From the IMG/VR virus record IMGVR_UViG_3300005580_000007, positions 1-46,108 of that record: DNA of 46,108 bases. One strand, 5' to 3'. Source of the stretch: a virus. A program made the translations under genes and the position numbers. Below are positions 18,584 through 27,338 of the stretch, piece after piece; the stretch's first letter is position 1, and each line of letters starts with the position of its first letter. The notes under the pieces were generated by a model. It did no database searches. It saw nothing but the letters and a program-made list of their open reading frames with translations, and was not told where the DNA came from.

Positions 18584-19367
18584 AACTAACTGGTTTATTA
18601 TCAATCATATAAAGCATTCCGTATGGAGCTTCTTTATCTAATCTTTCTTTTTCCATTTCAGCCCATTTTAATGCGCCATAATACTTTTGTTTTGTTAGCC
18701 AATCTTTAGATCCGTCTGCTTCATACACAATAAAGTTTCTAATAAAATATTTCTGGCCATTTTTAATTGTTTTTACTCCATGAAAATAAGGAAGACTTGA
18801 AGGGAAAACTAATATGTCTCCTGCTTTTGGCTTATGGTTTATAAATTTGCCATTAACAAAGAACTCGATGTCTCCTCCATCATAATCATCATTTATATAT
18901 GTTGTACATGTAAGAAAGAATTTTTTACCAGGCATGTCTCTTTCTGATAATACGAAGTCGGTGTGATACTGCATTGCTAAATTGTTTTCTAATACGTCTA
19001 AATCTTTTTTATATTTAGAAAAAGAAGAACTCATTAACTCTGCTCCTGTAGGCAACTCTATGTCGTGCCTAGTTAAGTAATCATTAATTGCTAAATTGTA
19101 AGCTTCATAAACTCTATCTGATAAATATTTTTCTTTATCGTATTTTTCTCCGAGCTCTCTTGGTTCGTTTGGATCGTGTTTTTGCTGTGAATATGTTCCA
19201 AAGTGGGACCACTGTGTCCAGGGCCTTAAGTAGTATCTTCCTTCAGCTGACTCTTCAGACTCTTTCATTATTTGATATAGCTCTTCAGCGTCTGGAAGTA
19301 AACCTCTGTATACATCGACATTTGGATATAGCTCTTCATAGTGCATATTGATTTCCATTTTATTCAT
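18555..19367 (-). CDS. Fe(II)/2-oxoglutarate-dependent oxygenase, late copy B
   Basis: 270 residues. Ligands H135-x-D137 and H186 with K196 at the 2OG site, plus the INDDYDGGDIEFF and KAGDILVFPSSLPYFHGV signatures. The C-terminal extension of about 55 residues (DWLTKQKYYGALKWAEMEKERL) is absent from its neighbours. The start ATG overlaps the upstream stop by 8 nt, so translation is coupled. ATG 19358 is an alternative start. Confidence 0.88.
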   Translation of the reverse strand: MNKMEINMHYEELYPNVDVYRGLLPDAEELYQIMKESEESAEGRYYLRPWTQWSHFGTYSQQKHDPNEPRELGEKYDKEKYLSDRVYEAYNLAINDYLTRHDIELPTGAELMSSSFSKYKKDLDVLENNLAMQYHTDFVLSERDMPGKKFFLTCTTYINDDYDGGDIEFFVNGKFINHKPKAGDILVFPSSLPYFHGVKTIKNGQKYFIRNFIVYEADGSKDWLTKQKYYGALKWAEMEKERLDKEAPYGMLYMIDNKPVSYDEFKKNSR

Positions 19368-20070
19368 CTACCTTACCCTTGTATGTTAGTGTTATTCCAC
19401 GTTCACGATCTTCTCGCCATTCTTTGTATAGTATTTCTTGATCTGCCCTTACTCCCTTAAGTTCGTCTGCCCAGGCCTGCTCTTGTTCTGGTGTATAAAC
19501 TGCATCTGCTCTATCCCAGAAAGATCCTACTGTGTATCTTGTTCCTCCATGTACTGTAGCAACTTCATGTTCGTTTCCAAAACCTCCGTCAAACACGGCA
19601 ATCATTCCTACTTCTGGTTTTATGCTAATGTCATAATTTTTCCAGTTAAGCCTACCGCCTGTAAAATCATCATTTAAATACATAAATGCCGCAAATTTAC
19701 TTCTTACAAACGCTGTTGGATTGCCATGCTCATCAGAATTATCTGAATGAAAACCAGCAAAGGCTCCGTCTATCCATTTTTGTGCGTGATAACTAATTTC
19801 TTTTAAATCTGTACCTAAAAGCTCTTCACACAATAATTTAATTTTACTTTTTAATTTATTAAAATAGTCTGCAGGCAAATCAAATTTTAATAAATCTGGA
19901 TCTGATTCCCAGAACCCCATAGCATAGGACTCATAAAAAGAAATCTGATTCCATTTTAATTTATTTGATTCTACTAAAAATTCAAAATACTTTATAATTT
20001 TGTCGCACTCTTCTTTATTTAAAAAATTTTTAACTGCAAAGGTGTCGTCTTTATATTTAATTATTTCCAT
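19360..20070 (-). CDS. Fe(II)/2-oxoglutarate-dependent oxygenase, late copy C
   Basis: 236 residues. Ligands H108-x-D110 and H168, R178 for 2OG. A segment FMYLNDDFTGGRLNWKNYDI gives the core strands. The FGNEHEVATVHGGTRYTVGSFW segment is typical of prolyl-hydroxylase-like folds. The C-terminal helix is highly charged. Overlaps both neighbours by 8-14 nt. Confidence 0.88.
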   Translation of the reverse strand: MEIIKYKDDTFAVKNFLNKEECDKIIKYFEFLVESNKLKWNQISFYESYAMGFWESDPDLLKFDLPADYFNKLKSKIKLLCEELLGTDLKEISYHAQKWIDGAFAGFHSDNSDEHGNPTAFVRSKFAAFMYLNDDFTGGRLNWKNYDISIKPEVGMIAVFDGGFGNEHEVATVHGGTRYTVGSFWDRADAVYTPEQEQAWADELKGVRADQEILYKEWREDRERGITLTYKGKVDE

Positions 20071-20752
20071 TAGTTTCTTCCTTTTCTAATTTTGTTACGG
20101 TCCAGAAAAATGGGCAGGTATATCTTGTTCCTTCTGTTACTACATTTACTCCGTGTATGTAATTCATATCTCCAGGGAAAAAATATGCCCCTCTAGCTTT
20201 TGTTTTAAATGTCACGTTCTGTTTTGGGAAATATAGCTCTCCTCCAACATAGTCCTCGTTTAAATAAAAAACCGTTCCTATATCATACCAGGGGAACTCG
20301 TTTGCAGTTCCAGCATCTGGGCCTTCATGAAGCTCTTTATCTGCGTGAGGGAATTGCATTGCTCCTACTGGCCATCTTACAATTGCTGGATGAGTTGGCC
20401 AAGCCTCCACATTAAAAAAGGATTCAATTTGATCTTTTAATCTTAGTATAACTTTGTTTAATATTTCAATAACTTCTGGATCAACTTTTTCTAAAGTTTT
20501 TAAAGTAGCGACTCTATTTTCCCAAACTCTATGGTCATATATTATATTTCCATTTTCGTTCCATTGTGATTCTGTTATGTCCCAGTGCTTATTGTTTTTT
20601 GCAAAATTTAGTAGGTAGGACTGTTCTTCCTCTGTTAAAAAATTTTCTAATTCTACTATGTTCTCTTTAGAATCCCCAAAGTAGCCAGACGGAGTAATTG
20701 ATTTTCTAGAGTACCTTACTCTTTCTCCAATGTCATTATTTAAATTTTGCAC
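20057..20752 (-). CDS. Fe(II)/2-oxoglutarate-dependent oxygenase, late copy D
   Basis: 231 residues. Ligands H136-x-D138 and H200, R210 for 2OG, with VFYLNEDYVGGELYFPKQNV and FFPGDMNYIHGVNVVTEGTR. The long N-terminal part (IVELENFLTEEEQSYLLNFA) is the usual helical support of the barrel. Lies 8 nt after the upstream DUF6065-like gene. Confidence 0.9.
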   Translation of the reverse strand: MQNLNNDIGERVRYSRKSITPSGYFGDSKENIVELENFLTEEEQSYLLNFAKNNKHWDITESQWNENGNIIYDHRVWENRVATLKTLEKVDPEVIEILNKVILRLKDQIESFFNVEAWPTHPAIVRWPVGAMQFPHADKELHEGPDAGTANEFPWYDIGTVFYLNEDYVGGELYFPKQNVTFKTKARGAYFFPGDMNYIHGVNVVTEGTRYTCPFFWTVTKLEKEETNGNN

Positions 20753-20760
20753 ATTTTCTC

Positions 20761-21486
20761 CTATTCGTACTTCTTTTTAAACCAGGTATGTTTTTTATAC
20801 TCTCCGCCATCTTTGGTTCTGTATAAATTAGCCTGATTATTATGTCTTTCCAATATTTCAGTATAGCTGTAAAACTTTAAATCCATTTTCCAATCTTCTC
20901 TTTTAAATGGAATTATTTGAAGGTATGGAGTACCAGACGGGATAACTCCTTCAAAATCTTTTCTTAAAAAAAATGGTATTAATCCTGGCGTATTCATCTT
21001 GTCATTATCAATTATACCAGCAGTAGTTATAAATGGTAAATCAAATCTATTTATTGGACTTAAGTATATTGCACTGTATCCATCTGGAACCTCTGGGGCC
21101 CAATTTGGATACCAATGAAAATGATTTTCTGAATACCCTTCTGGAACAAAAAAATTAGGCATTGGTTGTCTTGAATCACAAAAATCTTCAAACCCCTGCT
21201 CTGTTTTAACTACAGTTATTCCTTCTCCATTTTTATAAAATGTTAAATCGCATGGAGTTGTATAAATATATCCAGAAGTAAATATGTCTAAAAGAGCTGG
21301 GCATGCTTTAAAGCTTAGCATTTTTCCACCCTCATTATTTAAATAGTATTCTCCATTGGATAAATTTTTTTCATATCTATCAGCAGAAGAATACCACTTA
21401 GGAACTAATGTTTTTGCTAAAGATGGGTGATATTTATCTGAAACCTTATTGTAAAGCCTGTTGGCATGAAAAGTTATCTTATTCAT
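20761..21486 (-). CDS. DUF6065-like protein, second copy
   Basis: 241 residues. The pattern SGYIYTTPCDLTFY near 75, HWYPNWAPEVPDGYSAIYLSP near 125, and SGTPYLQIIPFKREDW near 200 fits my recollection of the DUF6065 layout (a beta sandwich with PxGTPxxQxIPFxR near the end). No HxD...H iron triad is present, so it is probably not an oxygenase. It overlaps the upstream gene by 8 nt and sits between oxygenases, so it may act on the same target or process. Function unknown. Confidence 0.6.
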   Translation of the reverse strand: MNKITFHANRLYNKVSDKYHPSLAKTLVPKWYSSADRYEKNLSNGEYYLNNEGGKMLSFKACPALLDIFTSGYIYTTPCDLTFYKNGEGITVVKTEQGFEDFCDSRQPMPNFFVPEGYSENHFHWYPNWAPEVPDGYSAIYLSPINRFDLPFITTAGIIDNDKMNTPGLIPFFLRKDFEGVIPSGTPYLQIIPFKREDWKMDLKFYSYTEILERHNNQANLYRTKDGGEYKKHTWFKKKYE

Positions 21487-22183
21487 TTTCTCTATTTACT
21501 TTAAGCCTTATTGTTTTTAATGGATGCTTTCCAACTGAGTTGCCTAAATGATCTACCGCATTTCTATAAAAATCAGTCCAATTGTTGCTTAAAATTATCT
21601 CTCTTTGTTTTTTAATATAATCTTCCCCTTTATATGGAAGAGCTGCCATTTTGCTAGGATGTTCAAAATTAATTTCTGAATTGTTTAAAGAATTTAGATC
21701 TATTGGAATTATTGAAAATATTTGAGTATTGGCTTTAATTGTAATTGGGACAAAGGGCTTTGTTACTTTTACAACGCATGGCAGTTCGCCAGAATAAAAT
21801 GAAGTGCTTATAATACTTGAAAATCCATACATTCCATCTATAAATTGATTAGGAGCTGGTGTTTGTAACATAGAGATAGACTCATCTGTTTTAAAAGTTA
21901 TTCCTGTATGAAAACTAACTGTTGCGTTCCCTCTATCTGGATATGCATATTTTTCTCCAGCTAATATTTTTATGTGGTGTGGGTCGGCATTGTTTACTCC
22001 ATCCCAAACAAATGTTATGTCTTCTGGAAAAGATATTCCCCAACCCATTGTGTTGGTAATGCTTACTGGGAAACATCTGTATGCGTGCCTATTTGCTGTT
22101 TGCTCCATCCAATCTCTTTTCGTAGAAAGCTGCTCTAAATTGCATGGGTGCTCTGATGTGGTGTAAGCAGTAATATTAAACAT
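21479..22183 (-). CDS. DUF6065-like protein, first copy
   Basis: 234 residues from ATG 22183; GTG 22213 would add 10 residues. Features: RDWMEQTANRHAYRCFPVSI followed by a GWGISFPEDITFVWDG segment, TVSFHTGITFKTDE, then PNQFIDGMYGFSSII. These match the DUF6065 layout as I recall it (AYRC-P--I-N--GW opening, F-T-G--T mid segment). The downstream neighbour appears to be a diverged relative. The start overlaps the upstream oxygenase stop by 8 nt. Biochemical role unknown. Confidence 0.62.
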   Translation of the reverse strand: MFNITAYTTSEHPCNLEQLSTKRDWMEQTANRHAYRCFPVSITNTMGWGISFPEDITFVWDGVNNADPHHIKILAGEKYAYPDRGNATVSFHTGITFKTDESISMLQTPAPNQFIDGMYGFSSIISTSFYSGELPCVVKVTKPFVPITIKANTQIFSIIPIDLNSLNNSEINFEHPSKMAALPYKGEDYIKKQREIILSNNWTDFYRNAVDHLGNSVGKHPLKTIRLKVNRENE

Positions 22184-22841
22184 AGTTTTGTGTATATCTT
22201 TTTTCAATTTCACGGTAATCAGGCGTATGCGGTGCTTCTAAATAATCAAGCATAGTAACTATTGAGTATTTTATTCCGCTTGTAACTGGCAAAGCTGCGT
22301 GTGAGTAAATATATGAAGATGGGAATAAGTAAAGGTCGCCAGCTTTTGGCTTAATCTTTAGGTTAATTTTATCAAAGAAAAGCTCGCCACCTTCGTAGTC
22401 ATCGTTTATGTATCCAACTGAAGATAGTACGCATATGTAAGAATACCCATGATCTGAATGAACGTCGAAATGCTGATCTGCTCCATATTTAACAAAATTA
22501 AAGGATTCCCAGTAATTTAAAGGTGCCAGACCAAACATGTTTCTATAGTTTTCAACTGGTGCTAACTGTGCTTGCTTTGCATCTTCCCAGATAGATTCTA
22601 ATTTTAAAGTAGCATTACTTTTGCCTTTTGGGTCATCAGTATTTTTTTTAATTTTAAAATCATAACAATCTCTATATTTTTTATCTAGGTCTCCATAGCC
22701 TGTCATTGCCTGCTTCCATTTGAGCTCTGAAGCATTTTCTGCTAATGTTCCTTCAAGTCTGTCTATTAGGTTCATTTCTTTTTTAAATACATCTCGATAA
22801 ACTATTACTCCTGGATATAAGTATTCAGCATTTGATAACAT
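22176..22841 (-). CDS. Fe(II)/2-oxoglutarate-dependent oxygenase, late copy E
   Basis: 221 residues, with a strong GGAGG site before ATG 22841. Ligands H128-x-D130 and H181, K191 for 2OG. It is a close paralogue of the next gene upstream: both have KYRDCYDFK or its equivalent, FNFVKYG, QHF-HSDHG-SY, GGELFF, LFPSSYIYSH and KYSIVTMLDY-type segments at the same residue numbers. The pair looks like a tandem duplication. Confidence 0.9.
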   Translation of the reverse strand: MLSNAEYLYPGVIVYRDVFKKEMNLIDRLEGTLAENASELKWKQAMTGYGDLDKKYRDCYDFKIKKNTDDPKGKSNATLKLESIWEDAKQAQLAPVENYRNMFGLAPLNYWESFNFVKYGADQHFDVHSDHGYSYICVLSSVGYINDDYEGGELFFDKINLKIKPKAGDLYLFPSSYIYSHAALPVTSGIKYSIVTMLDYLEAPHTPDYREIEKRYTQNYV

Positions 22842-23468
22842 TTAAGATCCTCCGTGATATTTATTATTATAATCTAGCATTGTTACTAAAGAATATTTTG
22901 TTCCGTCTTTTACTGGCATTGCTTTATGTGAATAAATGTATGAAGAAGGGAAAAGAATTAAAGATCCAGGCTTTGGTTTAATAAATAAATTAAAATGTGG
23001 AAAAAACAATTCTCCCCCAGTATAATTATTATTTAGATATCCTACAGCAGAAAGAGTAGAGACATAAGACTCTCCATGATCTGAATGCTCAGAAAAATGT
23101 TGTCCTTCTCCATACTTAACAAAATTAAAGGCCTCTATGTAATTTAATTTAATCTTAAATTTATTACAATATTCTTCTATTGCTGGCTGCATTGAATCCA
23201 TGCAGTCATCCCAAACTTTATCCATCTTTAGCCAGTGTTCATTTTTATTAAAAGAAACTATTTCTTTTTTAAATTTAAAATCATAGCAGTCTCTATAGCT
23301 TAAAAGCAAATCTCTATAACTTTCTGATGCAGCAGCTTGCTTCCAAATATACGAGTTATTTTTATCTTTTAATATTTCTTCTAGGCGATTAACTATACCC
23401 AAGGCTTCTGGAAAAATATTTTCATATTCCCATATACCTTGGGCTAGCTGTTTAAAGTTTGTTTTCAT
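22842..23468 (-). CDS. Fe(II)/2-oxoglutarate-dependent oxygenase, late copy F
   Basis: 208 residues from ATG 23468; an upstream in-frame TTG at 23492 is less likely because a -10 element predicts transcription starting near it. Ligands H128-x-D130 and H181, K191 for 2OG. First oxygenase after the FFxPPx tail gene and paralogous to the 22176-22841 product, which begins immediately after its stop. It may therefore modify the adjacent tail protein, but that is inference. Confidence 0.9.
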   Translation of the reverse strand: MKTNFKQLAQGIWEYENIFPEALGIVNRLEEILKDKNNSYIWKQAAASESYRDLLLSYRDCYDFKFKKEIVSFNKNEHWLKMDKVWDDCMDSMQPAIEEYCNKFKIKLNYIEAFNFVKYGEGQHFSEHSDHGESYVSTLSAVGYLNNNYTGGELFFPHFNLFIKPKPGSLILFPSSYIYSHKAMPVKDGTKYSLVTMLDYNNKYHGGS

Positions 23469-23496
23469 TATTTCCGTTCTTTTTAAATACAATACT

Positions 23497-23502
23497 ATTA
23501 TA
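23497..23502 (-). promoter_or_regulatory. -10 element for the oxygenase operon
   Basis: TATAAT on the minus strand (context GATACTATAATAG) 28 nt upstream of ATG 23468. A start 6-8 nt downstream gives a leader of roughly 20 nt. There is no convincing -35. It would allow the oxygenases to be expressed separately from the tail fibre genes. Confidence 0.45.
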
Positions 23503-23530
23503 GTATCATATTTTTATAAAGAATACAATA

Positions 23531-24856
23531 TTAAATTGTATTGTCGAAAGATAAAGTTTTTTCTGTAAAGTAGAATGGATAAGGGGTTAGTTCTAAGCTA
23601 TATACATAAAACAAGCCTTTCTTTTCCGCAATTGTTTCTACTGGAACAAACGACTTTGATTCTTGTGAATATATCATGTCAGAAGAAATTATTTCTTCGG
23701 CATTTAATATTAAAACATTGTCATTTCTTTTTACTACCATAGAGTGAGATTTTGTTAAAAATTCATTATTAATAACAATTGCTTCTTCTTTTTGGTGAAT
23801 AGTTATATTTTTAATTGTAGATACAACAATATTTGAATCATTAATATCTTCTTCTGAAACAATCATTTCTGAAGGGTTCATGGTGTAGTTTGGATCATTA
23901 AATTTTTCTGTAATTGAATTAATATTTAATGAAATAACTTCATTTCCAGCTACTAGATTTTCTGCTCTAACTAATCCGTCTACTGTTTTTACAAGGGTCT
24001 CAGGACCGACAGAGAATGGAGGTGGGAAGAAGAATCTTGGAGGCGAAAAGAATCTTGGAGGCGAAAAGAATCCTGGAGGGCCAAAGAATCTTGGTGGTGC
24101 AAAGAATCCTGGAGGCGCAAAGAATCTTGGTGGTGCAAAGAATCCTGGAGGGCCAAAGAATCTTGGTGGTGCAAAGAATCCTGGGGGGCCAAAGAATGCT
24201 GGTGGTGAAAAGAATGCTGGTGGTGAAAAGAATGCTGGTGGACCAAAGAATACTGGTGGCGCAAAGAATGTTGTTATCGGTCCAAAGGTAGCAGATAGGC
24301 CTTCACCATTAGCATTTGTTAAGAAAACTGAGTAACTTTGTGCTGTACCAGGCTCTTGTGTAATTGTGAGTGGGCTTGCTCCAGTACCAGATTTAGAATC
24401 TGTTGACGTATATCTACGAGAAGTAATTGATTTACCTCCAGTTTGGCCTTCTGCCCAAGTTAGAACATCCTGGCCATTCACTGATGATGTAACTGATCCA
24501 GAAGTTGGTGCACCTGGTACAGTTGTAACAGTTACTGCAGCAGATGCGGTTGAAGCTGGTGATATTCCTGCTGCATTTGTTGCTCTTACTGTAAATGTTG
24601 GTGTAGCTCCAGAAGCAAATCCCGTTACAACAATTGGAGAAGATGATCCAGTTACCGCTGTTCCTGAGCTTGGTGTTACCGTAAAAGATGTAGCAGCGGG
24701 AGAAAGAGCTGGTAAAGAAAATGCTACGGAAACTGCACCATCTACATACGATCTATTTGTTCCAACATCTGTGCCAACAACGTTTATTGGTGCTAGTGGC
24801 TCTAGAAAGTCATTGGATGCCGCTGACCTTCCACCTATATTTTTATTTACTGCCAT
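23531..24856 (-). CDS. Tail protein with two Fn3-like domains, FFxPPx repeats and a C-terminal Hint domain
   Basis: 441 residues. About 20-110 and 112-195 are Fn3/Ig-like (ATPTFTVRATNAAGISPAST, then a GQDVLTWAEGQTGGKSIT segment). Residues 197-280 are 14 tandem six-residue units FFxPPx with G/A/S before the prolines and A/G/R after. Residues 281-441 look like a Hint (hedgehog/intein) fold: GPETLVKTVDGLVRAENLVA with a GNEV continuation, a block B-like TKSH (TxxH), and a C-terminal FYFTEKTLSFDN ending 2 residues after the Asn. The nucleophile position appears to be Ser or absent rather than Cys. The adjacent oxygenases suggest the proline repeats may be hydroxylated. Confidence 0.8.
   Translation of the reverse strand: MAVNKNIGGRSAASNDFLEPLAPINVVGTDVGTNRSYVDGAVSVAFSLPALSPAATSFTVTPSSGTAVTGSSSPIVVTGFASGATPTFTVRATNAAGISPASTASAAVTVTTVPGAPTSGSVTSSVNGQDVLTWAEGQTGGKSITSRRYTSTDSKSGTGASPLTITQEPGTAQSYSVFLTNANGEGLSATFGPITTFFAPPVFFGPPAFFSPPAFFSPPAFFGPPGFFAPPRFFGPPGFFAPPRFFAPPGFFAPPRFFGPPGFFSPPRFFSPPRFFFPPPFSVGPETLVKTVDGLVRAENLVAGNEVISLNINSITEKFNDPNYTMNPSEMIVSEEDINDSNIVVSTIKNITIHQKEEAIVINNEFLTKSHSMVVKRNDNVLILNAEEIISSDMIYSQESKSFVPVETIAEKKGLFYVYSLELTPYPFYFTEKTLSFDNTI
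24017..24268 (-). repeat. 14 x 18-bp tandem repeat encoding FFxPPx
   Basis: Fourteen 18-bp units of the type CCTGGAGGGCCAAAGAAT (plus-strand view) within the tail gene. Minus-strand translation gives FF(A/G/S/F)PP(V/A/G/R/P). A sub-pattern FFGPPG-FFAPPR alternates, so pairs of units probably expanded together. The repeat creates long artefactual open frames on the other strand. Confidence 0.93.
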
Positions 24857-24883
24857 TTATTTTCTCCTTTTCATATTAAATGT

Positions 24884-27292
24884 TTATGCTGTTAAGTCGC
24901 CGTAAACAACCCATGTATCTGTTGCTCTCTTGAAAAGAGTAACTCCAGACCATTGTGTACGTAACTTCAAACCTGGTGTTCCATTAACTGTTACTCCTCC
25001 AGCACCTGCAATTGTAACCTGCCCTGCGCCTGTCTGTAGAATATCAATTGATGTTCCTACTGGCCAAGCAACCGTTGCATTTGTTGGAACTGTTAAAGTG
25101 AGTGCTGATGCTGATCCCATTTCAATCATGGAATCTCTTTCTGTTAGAGCTGAAAGTGTGTATGAAGCAGTTTTTTGAATAATGGGTGTCCGTGACTGAA
25201 CGCCTTCCTTTGTTTGTGTTCCGTCTGTAAATGCTACACCTGAAGCAGAGGCTGTAATTAATCCTGATGCTGTAAGTGCTGCTACGTTATTTGTACCAGT
25301 AAATGTTGGTGATGCAAGTGGAGCAAATCCTGAAATGCTTGCACCTGCAGGAATTGTTACTGTTCCAGTAAATGTAGGTGAAGCAATTGGGGCTTTTAGT
25401 GCAATTGAAGTTGTTAGTGTTGTAGATAAGTTTGCATCATTTCCAAGAGCAGTTGCAATTTCTCCAAGAGTATCAAGAGTTGCTCCTGCACTATTTACAA
25501 GTGCTGCAACTTCTCCACGAACATAAGCAGTTGTTGCAACCTGTGTTGTATTAGTTGCTGCTGCTGCTGTTGGAGCAGTTGGTACACCAGTAAGTGCTGG
25601 TGAATCAAGTGGTGCCTTAAGAGCAACATTTGCTACTGTTTCTTTAAGGTCAAGTGCTGTCTGTGCAGCAGTTGAAACTGGTTTATTTGCATCTGAAGTA
25701 TTATCAACATTTGCAAGTCCTACTGAAGACTTTGTAAGTGCTGCTACTGCAGTTGAAACCTTTGTATCTGCTGCTGTTCCAGCAGCTGCAATTGCTTCTG
25801 ATTTTGCTGTTGCAACTGTTGTCGCTGTGGCAAGAACTGAGGTGTCTGCAATTCCGTGAACTGCAGTTGTATCAGCAGAGTGTGTGCCAATTGCTGTGTT
25901 TCTATCATTAACCTCTGTGCCAATTGCTGTTGAAATTGCTGTATTTCTATCTGTTACTTCAGTACCAATTGCTGTTGAAATTTTTGTGTCTACTGCAGTA
26001 GATGTAATCAATGCAGCTGTATCTACAATTCCATGTACGTTTGTTGTGTCTAGATTGTGAGTATTAATGTCTGCCTGATAAGCTATAAGTGAAGTGTCTG
26101 CAATTCCGTGAACTGCTGTTGTATCTAGCCTGTGTGCCTCAATAGCATCACCTGCAGCTACGCCTGCAGTTGAAATTGCTGCGGCTTCTGCTGCATCTGC
26201 CATTTCAATTGCTTTATCAGTTGCATAAGTTTCATATGCTGTTGTTAATGTAGTTGCACTAGAAGTAATTTGTCCATCTACGTATGATTTGCTTGTAGCA
26301 TCTCCGACATTTGTTGGTGTTGGTAGATTTGTAACTTTGTTAGTTCCACCCATGCTTAGGTTTCCCGACATTGTTCCGCCTGCTAGTGGAAGCTTTGTTG
26401 CGATTGAATTAGTTATTGTTGTTGAAAATGCTGCATCATCTCCTAGGGCAGCGGCTAACTCATTTAAAGTATTTAATGTTGCTGGAGCTGCTTCTACCAA
26501 ATCAGATATTGCTGTATCTACATAAGATTTTGTAGCTGCATCTAGATTTCCTGTAGGAGTTGCTAATCCAACAATTTTAAATCCATTTGCTGATAAATCT
26601 GTTCCTAATGTTTTATTTGATACGGTTGATGCTGATGTTGTTGTTAAAAGCAAAGCTGTATCTGCAATTCCATGTACATCTGTTTGATCAGCGCTGTGTG
26701 TTGAAACTGCTGTATCTGCATATGTCTTAGTTGCAACTGTTGAATCAATGTCAATGGTTATTGTTCCATTTGCATCATCGTATGTCTTGTCTAAACCTGT
26801 TCCAGCTAACAATGCTGCTTCTACTGTATCTACTACAGCTTCTGAACCTACTAGTGCCTGCCAGTTTCCATTTACTGTTGCTGGTGATGTGGCAAGTACA
26901 TACGACTGTCCGCTGTCTGTTTGGATAGCAATGTCTCCAACCTGAGCAGTTAAGGCAAGTCTTGCTGCCTGGTTTGCTGCTGAAGCAACTGTTACTTTTG
27001 AAAGTGGTGGTAATTGAGATACATTTAATAATCCACTTGAATCAAGTGTAGCAACACCTGAAGGTGTTCCAAATTGTGATAAGGGAATGTAGTCTCCCAA
27101 TGAAGACTCTAGAATGTATGGAAGGTTACCAAACTTAGCTGAACCATTTCCTACTTTAAATGTATTTTCGTCTGTTACAAAACCGACTTCTCCTGCTGCT
27201 AGGATTACACCAGCGCCAATTGCGTCTGCTGTAGCCCATTCTGTTGATGTACCTCTTCTAAGCTGAATTCTTACTGTTGACATTTTTGCCAC
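24884..27292 (-). CDS. Long tail fibre with Mtd-like N-terminal domain
   Basis: 802 residues. The N-terminus (VRIQLRRGTSTEWATADAI, then GEVGFVTDENTFKVGNGSAKFG) matches the N-terminal domain of major-tropism-determinant-type fibres. The rest is repetitive: several THSADTTAVHGIADT-like units, SYVDTAISDLVEAAPATLNT plus NELAAALGDDA units, and a SPTFTGT-type segment. These are typical of trimeric beta-helical and coiled-coil shafts. The C-terminus (about 720-802) is a small beta domain (TLTVPTNATVAWPVGTSIDI). Likely host-receptor fibre. Driven by its own promoter. Confidence 0.85.
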   Translation of the reverse strand: MAKMSTVRIQLRRGTSTEWATADAIGAGVILAAGEVGFVTDENTFKVGNGSAKFGNLPYILESSLGDYIPLSQFGTPSGVATLDSSGLLNVSQLPPLSKVTVASAANQAARLALTAQVGDIAIQTDSGQSYVLATSPATVNGNWQALVGSEAVVDTVEAALLAGTGLDKTYDDANGTITIDIDSTVATKTYADTAVSTHSADQTDVHGIADTALLLTTTSASTVSNKTLGTDLSANGFKIVGLATPTGNLDAATKSYVDTAISDLVEAAPATLNTLNELAAALGDDAAFSTTITNSIATKLPLAGGTMSGNLSMGGTNKVTNLPTPTNVGDATSKSYVDGQITSSATTLTTAYETYATDKAIEMADAAEAAAISTAGVAAGDAIEAHRLDTTAVHGIADTSLIAYQADINTHNLDTTNVHGIVDTAALITSTAVDTKISTAIGTEVTDRNTAISTAIGTEVNDRNTAIGTHSADTTAVHGIADTSVLATATTVATAKSEAIAAAGTAADTKVSTAVAALTKSSVGLANVDNTSDANKPVSTAAQTALDLKETVANVALKAPLDSPALTGVPTAPTAAAATNTTQVATTAYVRGEVAALVNSAGATLDTLGEIATALGNDANLSTTLTTSIALKAPIASPTFTGTVTIPAGASISGFAPLASPTFTGTNNVAALTASGLITASASGVAFTDGTQTKEGVQSRTPIIQKTASYTLSALTERDSMIEMGSASALTLTVPTNATVAWPVGTSIDILQTGAGQVTIAGAGGVTVNGTPGLKLRTQWSGVTLFKRATDTWVVYGDLTA

Positions 27293-27315
27293 CCCTTATT
27301 TATTTTATATTTGCT

Positions 27316-27338
27316 ATTATAGCATTATTAACTTGCAA
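27316..27338 (-). promoter_or_regulatory. Extended -10 promoter for the long tail fibre gene
   Basis: TGCTATAAT on the minus strand at 27324-27316. TTGGTT lies 17 nt upstream as a -35. The leader of about 25 nt contains AAGGGGTGG before ATG 27292. Confidence 0.6.

Noticed and set aside
24017-24268. Possible CRISPR array
   Set aside because: Units are contiguous 18-mers without spacers and are in frame within a protein gene.
23531-24856. Collagen-like protein
   Set aside because: The repeat is six residues, FFxPPx, not Gly-X-Y, so no collagen helix is expected.
24016-24905. Plus-strand open frames over the FFxPPx and Fn3 region, including a repeated RILxxQ pattern
   Set aside because: Produced by the 18-bp repeat read antisense; the minus frame encodes recognisable domains.
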